Counted from the first letter of the stretch, positions 1-11,584 are shown. The stretch is 64,000 nucleotides of DNA from Epiperipatus broadwayi (GCA_028023455.1 JAQFVV010000020.1:9657092-9721091), one strand, 5' to 3'. Program-made: numbers and translations. Notes: generated by a model not told the origin, from the sequence alone.

Positions 1-2481
1 TTACTTGGAATAAGAATAGTTAAGAGTTAACTAAGAATAGATTATAACCATTGAAAGAAAGATACAGATGTCCTAAATAATGGAAGAAGTTATAGAATCA
101 TTTTAATTTAGAAATAAACTATAATTTTTTGTAAAAGTATATCAAATGAGAATATACAAAATATTAAAATATATTTTCACGCTCTTTTTATTATTAATTA
201 TATTTTAAAGAGATAAGTGTTGCATATTTAAAAATACTATAACACTCGATAATTATTATCATATATTTGAAATTGTAACAGGGTGATATTTAAACACATT
301 ATAATATTATACAGGAGTATGGCTTATGCAAAAACGCATTATAATTTAGATGAGCATGGGAGAACAAACATTAAAGTTAATCATAATATTTAATAATATG
401 CTATGTAATTTGTTTAAAGTAACAAGAAATGTAAATTTTCTTTTTTTAAGACCATATTGATTATAAAGTGTGACGTTATAAAATATTGATCCACAAAAAT
501 AATTTAGAATATTGTAAATTTAGTATATTTAAAAGGTAAAAAATGTTGTTACCCATAAGTAGTTCAAATAAATAGTGTGATAAACCTAAAGAAAATAACT
601 AAAATAATTTTTAAAATGTATAATGATTGGATTAACTATAAAGAAGTACAAAATTGTAGAATTAACATTTGTCATGTGTAAGGAAAGAAGGATATCCGTT
701 GTAAATAAGATATATAAATAGATTTGTTTTATTTTTACTTAAATTTATTTGATGTTGATAAACTTTGTTAAATTTGTTTTATTAAAACTTGTGTCTGGGT
801 ATTGTTTTCACTACATCATGGTACAAATTCACAGAATGTTTTCACAACCACTGAAGTACATTTTGCACAAAAGATAACTAAAAATATGTTTAATCTTAAT
901 TATTATTGATGTTCTTATAATTAAGTAATTATAAAATTGCATTAAGTTATTGGTCATAAATCCACTATCCTAATATTTTGATAAATTATATGCTATTAAC
1001 TGCCACTTACTTTATTTATCAGATTATCTAAACACTACCACTTCTTAGTTTACTTTATTGTTTAAAGACAAAAGATGATATTGATTGATTTATTATGGTA
1101 ATAAATTTGTAATAAAAGAAATTTATACCAATTTGATTAAGTAAGAAAGATTGTAATCATTATTGTTATTAATTGCAGTGTAGTAGATATGGCATAAAAT
1201 CCCTTACCATATGTGCTACCGCATTTTGTTGAAGTATAAATAAAGATTAAGAACCTGAGATTATAATTTATTGAGCTAGATGATGATTATTATTATTAAA
1301 GATAACAGAATTAATATTATAGTTATTAAATGAGTCTTAGTAAGTAGACATTGCAAAAGTCATAAGAATACTATGTAATTATTATTTGAAATAATAGTAT
1401 AAAGGGGGGATAGTGTTCTTATGCCATTGAGGTGGTATCCTGTGGGATATTGGCTCAATGTGATCTACCTTGCCAACTCGTATTTCCACTTCTCGTCTCA
1501 TGAATACATTAAATCTTTATGTTAATTTACTTTAAAACAGAACCTAAGTTAATTTTAAGAAATTTGAGCTAGTAAAACATTTTTTAATTTAATATTTAAT
1601 TATTAGAGCTAGAACCTGGTGACGTTAAATATAGTAATTTATTTATTTGTAAATAGAGGTACAAGGTCGACGGCGGGCACGGTTAGAATATATATATATA
1701 TGTTGAATTAAATACTTTCCATGGATTGCTATAATAAAGAACAGAAATAAGGAGATTATATTCATGTAAACAGAAATATATATATACAATGCTATCCATT
1801 ACATATATTTGTGAATTTTTAAATATATTTATAACACAAATCAATATAAATTATTTTTAAAAAATAAATTTCCCCATGAATAACTATTTTCAAATCATTG
1901 GAAACTGCAAAGATAGAATTTTGATTTATTTTACAATTTTAAAATTTAAATTTACTGTTTTATATTTTATTTTTTTCTAAGTGTTTCACCTAATTAGAGC
2001 ATGACAAAAATAGCTAAGCCAGTAAATTTATGTCTATACAAATGGTGTTTTCCATTATTCTAATGAATTTAACTCAAGGAAGTGTATAAAATAATAAAAG
2101 TTAATTTTTACTTATCCATCTTTTATAGCAAGGTTTTCAAAACAGTTCATGGTTTACTTGGAAGTTATGACCCCAGAATGAAAAACACTGCTCTAGATTA
2201 ACTTTTTCTGCATTGTTGGCATTAAATACGCGCTTCATGTGCTCATTTAATGATGTGTTATTTGTTATTTTCTTTCTTTACTGATGTAAAAAGTATAAGC
2301 ATGACATCAGTCAAAATATGCTCATTTTATAGTGCAATGTCTAAGCTTTCAAATGATCTTCATCACAAAAAAATCTGCTGAAATTTGGATTTTTGTCAAC
2401 AGTTTTAATCGACCACTGTATTTAATTTTTTTTGTTTTTTTTTTTGATAATTTTTGTACTTATCACGAAGCGATAAAAGTC
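1..2481. other. AT-rich noncoding DNA, no gene seen
   Basis: No reading frame here resembles a protein and stop codons are dense in all frames. The composition is uniformly AT-rich apart from two small pockets: about 1398-1510 (a G run followed by mixed sequence) and about 1655-1690 (a short GC-rich stretch ending just before an (AT)n run). Neither could be assigned to a repeat family. A short frame at 2332-2547 shows no recognisable motif and overlaps the start of the tandem duplication described next. Confidence 0.6.
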
Positions 2482-2812
2482 AAAAATGATTTACGGGCTG
2501 CAAGTAAAAATTTCTCCGGTATTATTTACAAACAAGGCCTACAATAGAAATTCAATGTAATTTTCTCGTAAGTAAAATTTTTAAATTTTTTAAAAAAAAT
2601 TTTTTTTAAATTAATTTTAGTTTGTAATTAGTGTGTGTTAATTTGGGAAAATGATTCATGGACAGCAAGTGAAAATTTCTCCAGTGTTATTCACAAACAA
2701 GGCCGACGATAGAGCATCAATGTAATTTTCTCGTAAGTAAAAGTTTTAATTTTTTGAAAAAAAAATTTTTTTTTAATAATTCTAGTTTGTAATTAGTGTG
2801 TGCTAATTTGTA
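2482..2812. repeat. Tandem duplication, unit about 165 bp, two copies
   Basis: Two adjacent units begin at about 2482 and 2647. Both share the phrases CAAGTRAAAATTTCTCC, ACAAACAAGGCC and GTAATTTTCTCGTAAGTAAAA, followed by a T/A run and GTTTGTAATTAGTGTGTG. The copies differ by scattered substitutions, so the duplication is not recent. No coding potential is shared between the units. Confidence 0.85.
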
Positions 2813-2818
2813 GTTATA

Positions 2819-2906
2819 TATGCTCATATAGAATTCATATCTATCAAAAACTTAGTCTGTTTCTAGTTATATATTTATTTATTTATGCTCATATAGAATT
2901 CATATC
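2819..2906. repeat. Short direct repeat, 23 bp, two copies
   Basis: An identical 23-base segment containing CTCATATAGAATTCATATC occurs at 2819-2841 and again at 2884-2906, separated by about 42 bases. It lies directly after the 165-bp duplication and may be part of the same unstable region. Confidence 0.75.
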
Positions 2907-3189
2907 ATAATTTTCTATATTCTACCAACACTTTTTGAAAATCATTAATTACGTTTATATAATATGGTTTACAAGTACTGAGTTATAAAACTAATAATCA
3001 AATGTATACAAACATTCCATACACAAACATATAATCAAATTCTGATTCTTGTTTATGTTTATTCTTGTTCATGCTTTGGTTTTGCTATATGTTTCATAAC
3101 ACTATTTTCAAGTCTATAGCTAACAAATGAACTGTATGCAAATAAATTATATCTATGTGGTACAATAAATATAACAAGATAGCATCACT

Positions 3190-3268
3190 TTTGTGCATAA
3201 AGAATATAAACATAACTGGTGTCCATAAAGAATATAAACATCACTGATGTACACAAAAAAATATAAAA
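3190..3268. repeat. Short tandem repeat, unit about 28 bp, three imperfect copies
   Basis: The phrase CATAAAGAATATAAACAT recurs at about 3195 and 3223, and in a degraded form at about 3250. This gives a minisatellite-like array of roughly three 27-29 base units. Confidence 0.7.
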
Positions 3269-3400
3269 TGAAGAGATGAAACTCATTTTATCAGTGATAT
3301 AGACAGTAGCCTATAATTTCTAGTTTTAGATAGACAAGAAGCCAATTGCTATGATGACTTCTTTTGTATCTTTTATTAGGATGAACCTTTTTCTTTATAG

Positions 3401-3496
3401 ACACCTTTGACATTTAGAACATTTGGGGTACAAGATAAAAATGAAGAAGTCATATCCGAATTGTTTTGGAGATTGTGAAGCTGCGGATTATCTCAG
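3401..3496 (+). other. Candidate first coding exon (weak)
   Basis: A pyrimidine-rich stretch ending in TTCTTTATAG precedes 3401, and the segment ends at CTCAG followed by GTAAGA (3497), a close match to a eukaryotic 5' splice site. Within it an ATG at 3441 opens a frame that runs to the donor (about 18 codons, beginning MKKSYPNCFGDCEAADYL). The other frames have stops, so if real this would be a first coding exon with a short 5' untranslated part. The unusual residue mix (Cys, Ala, Asp) contrasts with the AT-driven frames nearby. No family is recognised and no partner exon was found, so chance similarity to splice signals is quite possible. Confidence 0.2.
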
Positions 3497-4296
3497 GTAA
3501 GACATGTTATACATGTTTAGAAAGATAATTTTGTGAGGAATATAAAGAAATTATCACTGAAGATGTATTTTCAATTTTAGTTAATGTTAATTTCCAAATT
3601 ATGAACAAACAATAAAATAATAATTATTTTGGATGTGAAAATTTCTATTTTCCTTATTTTTTACATAGTTATCACTATTTATTTTAGGCTTATTGTTTTC
3701 CTTAATTTTTCTAGTTTCTAGCAATGTAATTGTTTTTGCTCTAACATAATTAAAATGAAGTTATTGTGAAAATTGTGTCTCAGGCCAGTAATTTAAAAAA
3801 TTCAATATGGCGGCTTGAAGCTGAAGTAGTTAACTTTTATTTTCCCAAATATATTTATTACCAATGGAAGTACAACTGATTCTTTTTTAGTTATCTAAGT
3901 GACTAATAATTCTTTGTTTGCCAATTATATAATAACTCTTCTTCTATTATTGGTATATGTACTATTATATAAGTTTAACATGAACGTAAAAATTTTTAAT
4001 CTGGTTTAGTAAAACAATTTTTATTAAATTTCTTTTTACAATAAGATAAAGACAGTGCTTCTCAAATCTCAGAAAACAAATAAATTAAACTCTAATGTTA
4101 CCACATCTAGTTGTTTAAGGAAGCCCAAATTTAAATTCTTTTATTATTTACTATAATATTATGCATGTACACACCAAATAATTTCTTTTTATTTTCACCC
4201 AATTTCAATATAAACATTTTCTAATATATAAGGTTAATAATACATAATTATTATATCATATAAATGAGCAAAATACAATAGTATGTTCATATGAAC
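3497..4296. other. AT-rich noncoding DNA, nothing identified
   Basis: No reading frame, repeat family or structured RNA was recognised here. If the upstream candidate exon is real this would be intronic. Confidence 0.5.
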
Positions 4297-4445
4297 AATT
4301 CATATGTTCTAGTTGTATTTTTATATTGGACTATTTCCATTATCTAATATATGTATTGAATGTCTTTAGAAAAATTTAACTTTATTTAAATATTCCAAGT
4401 ACATTCAACTGTTAGTAATAGCACATCAAACAGGTTAGTATATGC

Positions 4446-4492
4446 ACAACGTTTCAAGATATTAGTCTCCCCTCTTCTTCATGTGTTGCTGG
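4446..4492 (-). ncRNA. Decayed hammerhead-ribozyme-like motif (left arm)
   Basis: Read on the minus strand, the conserved CTGANGA box has become ATGAAGA and stem II is broken on its 3' side (AGAGG against ATCTT). The GAAAC box and the following GTT are intact, as at the homologous site near 14.8 kb. Likely an inactive relic. Confidence 0.45.
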
Positions 4493-4675
4493 CCTGACCA
4501 GTGACAGTACTAGCATAAGATTCAAATCTGGGTCTTTAGATTCTTGAGTTTTGAATTTTAAGGTAATAATCTAACCAACTGACCACCCTTCCATTACCTT
4601 AAAATTCAACACTCAAAAATCTAAGGACCCAAGTTCGAATCCCATGCTAGTACTGTCACTAGTCAGGCCAGCAAT

Positions 4676-4722
4676 ACCTGAAGAAGAGGGGAGACTAATA
4701 CCTCTCAAAACATTGTGCATAT
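4676..4722 (+). ncRNA. Decayed hammerhead-ribozyme-like motif (right arm)
   Basis: CTGAAGA is intact and stem II (AGAGG paired with CCTCT) is intact. The second core box reads CAAAAC instead of CGAAAC, which removes the conserved G12, so activity is not expected. It mirrors the left-arm copy; the two copies have decayed at different core positions. Confidence 0.5.
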
Positions 4723-4891
4723 ACTAACCTGTTTGATGTGCTATTACTAATAGTTGAATGTATTTGGAATATTTAAATAGAGTTAAATTTTTCTAAAGAC
4801 ATTCAATACTCATATTAGATGATGGAATAGTCTAATATAAAAATACAACTAGAATACCATCATCACAAACCTTCGGGAATTCATATGTTCT

Positions 4892-5762
4892 CTTTCATTC
4901 TTTACTGTTATGAATTAAGTGATACAAGAAAAATCAGATTTAATGATAGTTACAATAATATTTTAAAAATAATACAAAAATTATAAAGATAAAACTTATA
5001 AAACATTAAAAATGGTTAAAATCTTTTAAAATGCTTTATATTTAAAATTAAACATGAACGAAATTGAGTATTTAGGTACAAGTTATATAAATATTAAATT
5101 AATTTAATTACAACTAATTGTTTTAATGTATACTTTAGTATATATGTACAATTTACTTTATACGCATAACATTTATCTAAATCGCATGTTGTTATAAAAT
5201 TAGTAATAATTGAAAGGTTGCCAGTCCCTCACAGTTGTTTCCCAGACAGCCAATCAGATTTTTATATGTGTATACATTTAAAAGTTCTGAAGAAAACAGT
5301 TAAACAGTCAAAACTGACAGTTATTTTGGAAGGTTAAATAAAATAAATATTTCATTATGTGCATAAAAGGCTGTACTGAATATTATTTTATACTATAAGT
5401 AATGGTATTGAATCTATATTATAAATAGGCATGTGAATTGAATAAACAGAAAATGAATTCTCAGAAGTATTTTTTGAAAAACTTAACTCTAATTTTTATG
5501 GGAAGAATTTAATTTATACTACAAGCATTATTTCAAGACACTCTGAAATAGTTCAGCATGGAATTTTTCATTTAAAAGTTGACTGGGAAATAAATATATT
5601 GAAAAAAATATTTGTTACAAGAGGAATTAGAAGACAATTTCGCATTAAAAAAAATTGATTAATTAACCAACATATAAATATATGAGCTTATTTGTGCATT
5701 CACAAATTGGTTTAAATAGAGAATATACCATATAAAAGCCAGAATTTATAAAAATATAGATC
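4892..5762. other. AT-rich noncoding DNA, nothing identified
   Basis: No protein similarity, repeat family or structured element recognised. Confidence 0.55.
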
Positions 5763-5895
5763 AAAGATTAACAATTAGTCAAGCGTTAGTGGTCGAGAGG
5801 TCAGCATGGCTGCCTTACCAGCAGTTGTCCCAGGTTAGCGGGTTCGCTTCCTGGCCAATGCTATGACACATGAGAAAAAAAAAGATTAACAATTA
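5763..5895 (+). mobile_element. tRNA-derived SINE, with 15-bp target-site duplication
   Basis: The body (about 5778-5880) folds as a tRNA-like molecule. A 7-bp acceptor-like stem pairs AGCGTTA with the segment around CAATGCT. The anticodon stem is GCTGC/GCAGT with loop CTTACCA (anticodon position TAC, as in valine tRNA), and a B-box-like GGGTTCGCTTCC follows. After the tRNA part come ATGACACATGAG and an A-rich tail. The 15 bases AAAGATTAACAATTA occur both at 5763-5777 and 5881-5895, which is the target duplication expected from LINE-driven insertion. Four further relatives lie at 45-50 kb on the minus strand. This is the only copy on the plus strand. Confidence 0.85.
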
Positions 5896-5986
5896 TATTT
5901 CAATAAATAACAATTTCAAACAGTATAGGTTATATATATATATATAAGATAGTGCAGTAAACTCACATAAACAATGCATAAATTAA
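5896..5986. repeat. (AT)n microsatellite and AT-rich flank
   Basis: A short TATATATATATATA run lies near 5933-5946 in otherwise featureless DNA. Confidence 0.5.
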
Positions 5987-6149
5987 ACAATCTTATTGTA
6001 CCACTAAGCATCACATGATCACTATCTCATACTAGCACATAATTGTTTATAAACAAGGCAAAACTCTCTCCATTGATTACTCTGTTTAGCACAGGGTGGC
6101 ACTACTGTATGGAGAGAGTTTTGCCTTGTTTATTTACAATCTTATTGTA
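5987..6149. mobile_element. Foldback (MITE-like) element with 14-bp direct flanks
   Basis: A perfect 22-bp inverted repeat (AAACAAGGCAAAACTCTCTC plus CA at 6051-6072, inverted at 6110-6131) surrounds a 37-base loop. The whole segment 6001-6135 is bounded by the same 14 bases, ACAATCTTATTGTA, at 5987-6000 and 6136-6149, consistent with a target-site duplication. A related segment with matching TGATCATGTGATG and GGAGAGTTTTGCC phrases occurs at about 30840-30960, so this is a dispersed family. No coding capacity. Confidence 0.75.
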
Positions 6150-7795
6150 ATGATATCTAAACATGACATTTATATCCAATAGTATTTTGAAATGTTCTCA
6201 TATATTTTTATGAGTATATTTAAATAAAATTAAAAAGATGTTACAAAATACTTTTTATTTATTATATTTATTTATCATTGTAGACTATTATTACCACAGC
6301 AAATCACTTAGGAATAAATAGTTTTTTTACTTTCCTTTTTCTCAACTCAAATTAATTATTTAAAAATATAAACATCTAAAAAGAGACAAAAAAAAAAATA
6401 GTAATAATCAATTAGTTAAATGAAAATCATAATGCAATATCAAAAACAACAAATAGTTTTTAAAAATGATCAGTTTAGTTTTTAATATATATAAACGTTT
6501 ATTGTTTTTGATATTACATTAAGATTTTCAGTTAACTGCTGTTTTTTGCCTCTCTTTGGAAGTTTGTATTTTTGAATAATTGATTTGAGTTGAGAAAAAA
6601 GAAAGAAAAACGTATTTATTTCTAACTGATTTGCTGTGGTAATCATTCTTTTGAGATGATAATAATAATAATAATCCACAATGTTAAATAAATATAATAA
6701 ATAAAAAAGTATTTTGTAACATGTTTATTATTTTACTTTAATATTATTATTTAAAAATAATCATAAAAATGGATGAGAACAGCTCATAATACTATAGGAG
6801 AGAAATGCCATGTTTTAACACCATTATTATGAGAATGTTGAATTTATGAACAGTTTACGTATGTACACCACATGAATATATATATAAGCTATAGTGGTTT
6901 AAAATGTTAATTAAAATATATAATTATATTTGATTTATAACTTTATAAATCCTAACTTTAATAAGTTACACTCTGTTAGCTAGAAGATAAATGATTTGAA
7001 ACATTTCTAAACCTCTCATCAAGTAGTAGTTAGCAAGTTCAGAGAAAAAAATCATTCTCCTCATATAAAACTTGTTTATCTTTGAAATACATAAAAAAGG
7101 GAAGTTAGGTAAAATATCTCAAATGGAAGTAGAATAATTGTAATATATAAATATAAATGTAAATGAGGCATTTATTTATATAGTGCTATGTTGGGTTGAA
7201 TTCGTTTGCAAAGAATTTATCTTGTGTTGGAAATGAAAGTTTTCATTTATTATTATTAACATTCGTAAAAAGTGCATGTATGTTATCTCGAAAGGCTAAT
7301 CTTTAGTTTATTACAAATATAAGTGTAGTAACTATTCTAATTCATTTATAATTTAAATAATAGACATTCACATACACATATTGTGACTGATTTTAGTATT
7401 TAAAATAATGGTTGTATCCAAGATGTATATTACCAAAAAGCAGTATGTTGCTAACAGAATCTACGCATAGGATATTCATGAAAAAATAATTGTTTATAGC
7501 GAAAATTATTTATCAAACTAAGATATTTACAATGTTTCAGTGATTTTGATGAAATTGAAAAAACAAGATTAACAAATGGTTGATGCAGCAGATAAAAGAT
7601 ATCTATATTGATTTCAAGATTCCTGTACAGTGTTGGGGTATTTGTATTAAATTGAATAAAAATCAAATGATTTATTGAACATTAGAAGTAACAAAATTGG
7701 GTTCCCTTCCACTGCTCTACCACTTCATCAAGGGAAAAAGTACATGAAGTTTGTCAAAAATAAATGATATTTTTTAGTTATTTTATTTACCTTAT
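6150..7795. other. AT-rich noncoding DNA, nothing identified
   Basis: Contains short (AAT)n runs near 6657-6675 and an (AT)n near 6885. Minus-strand frames at 6482-6679 and 7451-7666 show no motif and have the residue content expected of random AT-rich sequence. From about 7680 there is weak similarity in composition to the LINE relic that follows. Confidence 0.5.
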
Positions 7796-8590
7796 TGTAT
7801 ATCAAAATGCAATAGCGATGATTCAATTACATAATGATAGTAAAAAGATTAATGTTAAAAAAGGTGTATGACAGGGTAACCCCCTATCTCGAAAAAACTT
7901 TTTACAGCCACTTTGTAAGGTGCTTTGTGAATTATAATGAGCAGTTAAGGGAGCAAAAGTAAATGAAGAATATTTAAGGTATCTAGATTTTACAGATGAC
8001 ATAATTGTTTTTGTAAAAAATGCTTTAAAGCTTCATGAAATGTTGCAAGAAGTATAAGATGAAAGGAAAAAAATAGGACTAAAACTAAATACTAAAAAAG
8101 ACTAAAGTATAACTTGATACTAAAAGGAAATATCCTTGTGTGTTTGAAAAGGAAGGTTTTTAATAAATGTATTTTACCAGTTCTTACTTATGGATCTGAG
8201 ATTTAGACACTTAATAAAAGAGCAATACAGAGACTTCAGACCACTCAAAGAAGTATGGCTCTGCATGTTGGGAGTTACAAGAAGAGATCGAAACACAATA
8301 TATGGGTAAGAGAAGAAACAGGTGTTACTGATCTCATTGAAAATATTAAACAACTGAAGTGGAGTTGGGCTGGACATATTGCTAGAAGAGATGATAATAG
8401 ATGGACAATTGAAATCTTAAAATGGATTCCAAGAGATTGTAAAGACCCAGAAAGAGACCACATGTGAGATGAATCGATGAAATAAGAAAGTGTGCAGGGG
8501 TGATGTGGAGAAGAGAGGCTAAAGATCGGAGATGGATTGAACTTGGAGACCTTCATCCTGCAGTGGATTGATAATGGTTGATGATGATGA
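7796..8590 (+). pseudogene. 5'-truncated RTE-type LINE reverse transcriptase relic, copy 1
   Basis: This is the C-terminal half of an RTE-clade non-LTR reverse transcriptase, which would copy its own RNA at a nicked target. The start carries KKGV*QGNPLS, a broken form of the RT motif KGVRQGD (a stop replaces Arg, about 7857-7890). A degraded catalytic box, YLDFTDDIIVF (usual YADD), follows near 7979-8013. Further on are the family's C-terminal blocks: LTYGSEI*TLNKRAIQRLQ, then a clearer frame with GVTDLIENIKQLKWSWAGHI and ARRDDNRWTIEILKWIPRDC (about 8318-8440). It ends in TGATGATGATGA, typical of RTE tails. Several frameshifts and stops make it non-functional. The antisense frame over 8275-8598 is a shadow. 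Confidence 0.85.
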
Positions 8591-8599
8591 ATGTTCAAT

Positions 8600-9235
8600 G
8601 GATTTTGTCAAAAGAAGAAAATACAGTTTGATAATGATAAATCAGAAGAAGTTAATGACTACAAACACCTTGATCAGATTATTAATAAAGATGAAAACAT
8701 AATGGATTAATTAATCACAGAATTAAATTTGGATTGAATGCTTTTTTGGTAGACATAACCTAATATTAAAAGGAAATATACCTATGTGTTTGAAAAAGGA
8801 ATTAATACATGTGTTTCACTAGTTGTTACTTATTGGTATGAAAATTGGTCACTTAAAAGAAGACCAATACAGGGATTTCAAACCACTCAACAAAGTATGG
8901 AATGATGTGTGTTAGGAATAATACTAAGGAATTAAAAATGAAATACATAGGTGGGAAAACAATCAGGTGTTACATCATTGAGAATTAGGAGACTAAAATG
9001 GAGCTGGAATAAACATATTGCTAGAAGAGATGACAGTAGATGGACAGTTGAAATTTTAAACAGGTTTCCAAAAGATTAAAAATTCTGAAAAGAAACCACA
9101 TCATATAGATGAATGAAATAAAGTAGTGCGCTGGGATGATTTGGTAAAGAGAAGCTAGGAATGAGAAAAACTGGATTAAACTTGGAGAATTCTTTATTCT
9201 GCAGTTGAGTGATTGTTTGAAAATGATGATGCTGA
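8600..9235 (+). pseudogene. RTE-type LINE relic, copy 2 (more decayed)
   Basis: Directly after copy 1 a second, more diverged copy of the same element runs in the same orientation. It begins at the YKHLDQIINKDEN block (about 8655-8700). It then repeats the blocks corresponding to the IQRLQTTQ, LKWSWAGHIARRDD and WTIEILKWIPRD regions (about 8860-9080), and ends with a TGATGATG-like tail near 9220. Stops and small deletions occur throughout. The two copies either inserted sequentially or arose from a tandem duplication followed by divergence; different truncation points favour separate insertions. Confidence 0.8.
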
Positions 9236-10574
9236 CTTTTAATAATAATTGACTGACATTTTAATAAATCTATTTTTTTCTCTTTCTGTCATATAAAAAG
9301 ATAAAACAGTATTTAAATAATGTATTACAGAGTTCAAAAAATCTTAACAGACTATCATAGAGGGACAAAGAAAAAACCCTTATCATTACCAGTTATTAGG
9401 TAATAAAGGTTTGAACAGTTTTCTACAATTGTTTTAATTTCAATGATCAACGGGGTTAGTGATGTTCTAACAAGATAACACGCAATTAACTCAAATGAAA
9501 GCTAGCAAGAAAAAGACACGAAAAATAGAGTGAAAAGAAAAAATAATATGAATGAGTTCATACAATGAAATTCAATAACAACATTGATATAGAGATGTTA
9601 AACATAGAGGGAGGCTTTATAATGTAATTGTGATTATTAAATACTAAAAAAAACCCCACTCACTTGTTATATTAAATATTAAAAATAAACAATCATTAAG
9701 AAAATAACTAGCAGAGAAATTTATGAATTTAAAACCAATAATAAAAATAGACATTATTTTAATTACATATAATAGTCATACTAACATTAAACATACAAAT
9801 AAAAATAATTTAATATGAAAAAAAGAAACAATTTTTATATTATATTTTGTAAAACATTATTAATGCAAAGATTAAATATTAATTAAAAATCACATGAACA
9901 TTATATGTAATCATGAGAGCAAATCTCAGCTCCCTCTTTCTTGCAGCCATGAGTTAAATTAAATTGATGAACGTTATTTAAATTTAAACATGTGTTTATA
10001 AAATTAATTCTAAAAAAATAAGAATAAGAGATTGTTCTGCTTTTATATTGAATAGCGTTCATCAATTTTAGTCACGCTTGTAAGAGAGTGCTGGAATTTA
10101 ATCATATAATCTGGCATTCTGTTATTCATTACATATACACGCACATATAAATATACAGAAATCTTATCACATTTGTTATCCACATCTTTCACGAAAAAGA
10201 AAGTTTTATTAATTTCTTTAAAAATTAATTACAGAATAAGGAAATAAACATATATTTCTTAAATTTTGCATTAACTTACTGCGTAATTTAAAAAGCCTTA
10301 CATTGTATATATATATGTGTGTGTGATAATGATGTAGAATTATTTCTTCTTAAATGAAAACAGATGTTGCTATGCATAGGCCATATGTCCAGAGACTCTC
10401 TTAGACAAATTAAAAATTCATTGTCTCCAGTGGTGAGCTAGGAAAATTTTATGAATAGGATCGCTCTTTTTTTTTTTTTCTAAATCCCCCCCCCCAAAAA
10501 AAAAAGGTATCGTATTTTAATAATCAACACTACACTATGTACTTTTATTTAAATTCCTGTAATGAGTAAAATTT
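9236..10574. other. AT-rich noncoding DNA with small inverted repeat and homopolymer triad
   Basis: No gene recognised. A 13-bp inverted repeat, AAATTGATGAACG (9961-9973) against CGTTCATCAATTT (10056-10068), could form a hairpin with an 82-base loop. At about 10467-10506 a poly-T run, a poly-C run and a poly-A run follow one another within 40 bases. Confidence 0.55.
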
Positions 10575-11170
10575 ATGAACACTTTATTTCCGCGAAGATA
10601 TTATATACACAAATACACAAGCTGCATTAAAAGCAAATTAAAAATAATATTGACACATACCTATTTGACCTGCTGCAACATTGGATTTATGTTTTTATCT
10701 CTCGTTAAAACTGTCACGAATTTTTATTATAAAATGCTACACCAACCCCCAATAGCCAATGGTATACCTTGGCTGTTTCTTCCTTACATACCCAAAGTCA
10801 CTCATTTGATTCATAAAATTATTGCTCACACCCATTGAGTTGGGTAATCAATAATTCAAAGAATAGACTGGATCTTCATTCTCAATTTATATATAAAATC
10901 AAACGACATGATTCTTCCTGCCTGTCTGTTTACTATGATGAATCTCAGGCCAACCTATCTACCCAATTGGCTCAGCATAGATACATGTATAACCAGGCCA
11001 AAACATATATTCGGACACTACATCTGGTTTTTTTTTTTTTAGCATTTCACTAATTCCAGCCATCGATTCGAGCCCACATGTTTCCACATCATTTGCTCAG
11101 AAGGCAATGACACCAAATGAAAGATCAAGTAGGCTTGGTACATTTTATAAGGACAATTATCCCATCAACA
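10575..11170 (+). pseudogene. Penelope-like element family C, 3' fragment (GIY-YIG region)
   Basis: PLEs encode a reverse transcriptase fused to a C-terminal GIY-YIG nuclease. Here only the end is left. A frame at 10835-11053 contains NNSKNRLDLHSQFIYKIKRH followed by SVYYDESQANLSTQLAQHRY. This aligns block by block with the same region of the copy at 50.6-51.1 kb, which has NNSKNCLFSDQT, TIYNIPCP, LYYGESHISLSTHV. The first nuclease motif reads FIY and the second YYD instead of YYG, so the nuclease is dead. The preceding frame (10575-10838) overlaps this one and is the frameshifted upstream part (PWLFLPYIP matches PWLLLPHIF of the other copy). Confidence 0.7.
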
Positions 11171-11584
11171 GGCAAATATCTTGCATTGCCTTTTCTAATA
11201 AGTGGCTTGCTCTAACTAATTAATGCATTGTGTAAATAATATGCTAATTTGTTAGCTTTTAAACACGGTCTCATTTCCTTATCTCTGTTACATCTATGAT
11301 AATTATTTGTCAAAAGCATGCTAAACACCACAGTATTTTTAGGGTTAATAAAGCTTTGCTCTTAATATAGGTTGGTATTTGTATATATATTATTATACTC
11401 TTGAAAAAATTGATAATGAAATTTAATAATGAAAAAATATATTTTTATAATAATAATAATAATAATAATAATTAATAACATCAATATATAAAATATTTTT
11501 TCACAAAATAGAAACATGAAAATATAAATAATATATATACAATATAATAAAACAAAAGCATGATAGCATTATTTTCTACAATTT
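11171..11584. repeat. AT-rich spacer with (AAT)n microsatellite
   Basis: An (AAT)n/(ATA)n microsatellite lies at about 11441-11475; (AT)n runs occur near 11380 and 11530. No gene seen. Confidence 0.6.

Larger units (their letters stand above)
4297..4891. mobile_element. Foldback element built from two Penelope-like (family A) pLTR pieces
   Basis: Two arms of about 280 bases face each other around a centre near 4592, so the single strand can fold into one long hairpin. The left arm (4311-4590) has the same orientation and sequence as the pLTR of the Penelope-like element at 14.5-18.1 kb; the right arm (4592-4877) is its inverse. Each arm retains the pLTR end, one unit of the 42-bp repeat region, a hammerhead-like motif and part of a tRNA-like segment at the centre. 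A 14-base direct repeat, AATTCATATGTTCT, lies at 4297-4310 and 4878-4891, as expected for a target-site duplication. There is no coding sequence, so it must have been moved by proteins made elsewhere. Confidence 0.85.

Noticed and set aside
1651-1690. GC pocket (AAGGTCGACGGCGGGCACGG) as a possible promoter or binding site
   Set aside because: Short, single and without any neighbouring gene or repeated partner; nothing to support a function.
8275-8598. 107-codon minus-strand frame and 8174-8377 frame
   Set aside because: Antisense shadows of the RTE C-terminal frame.
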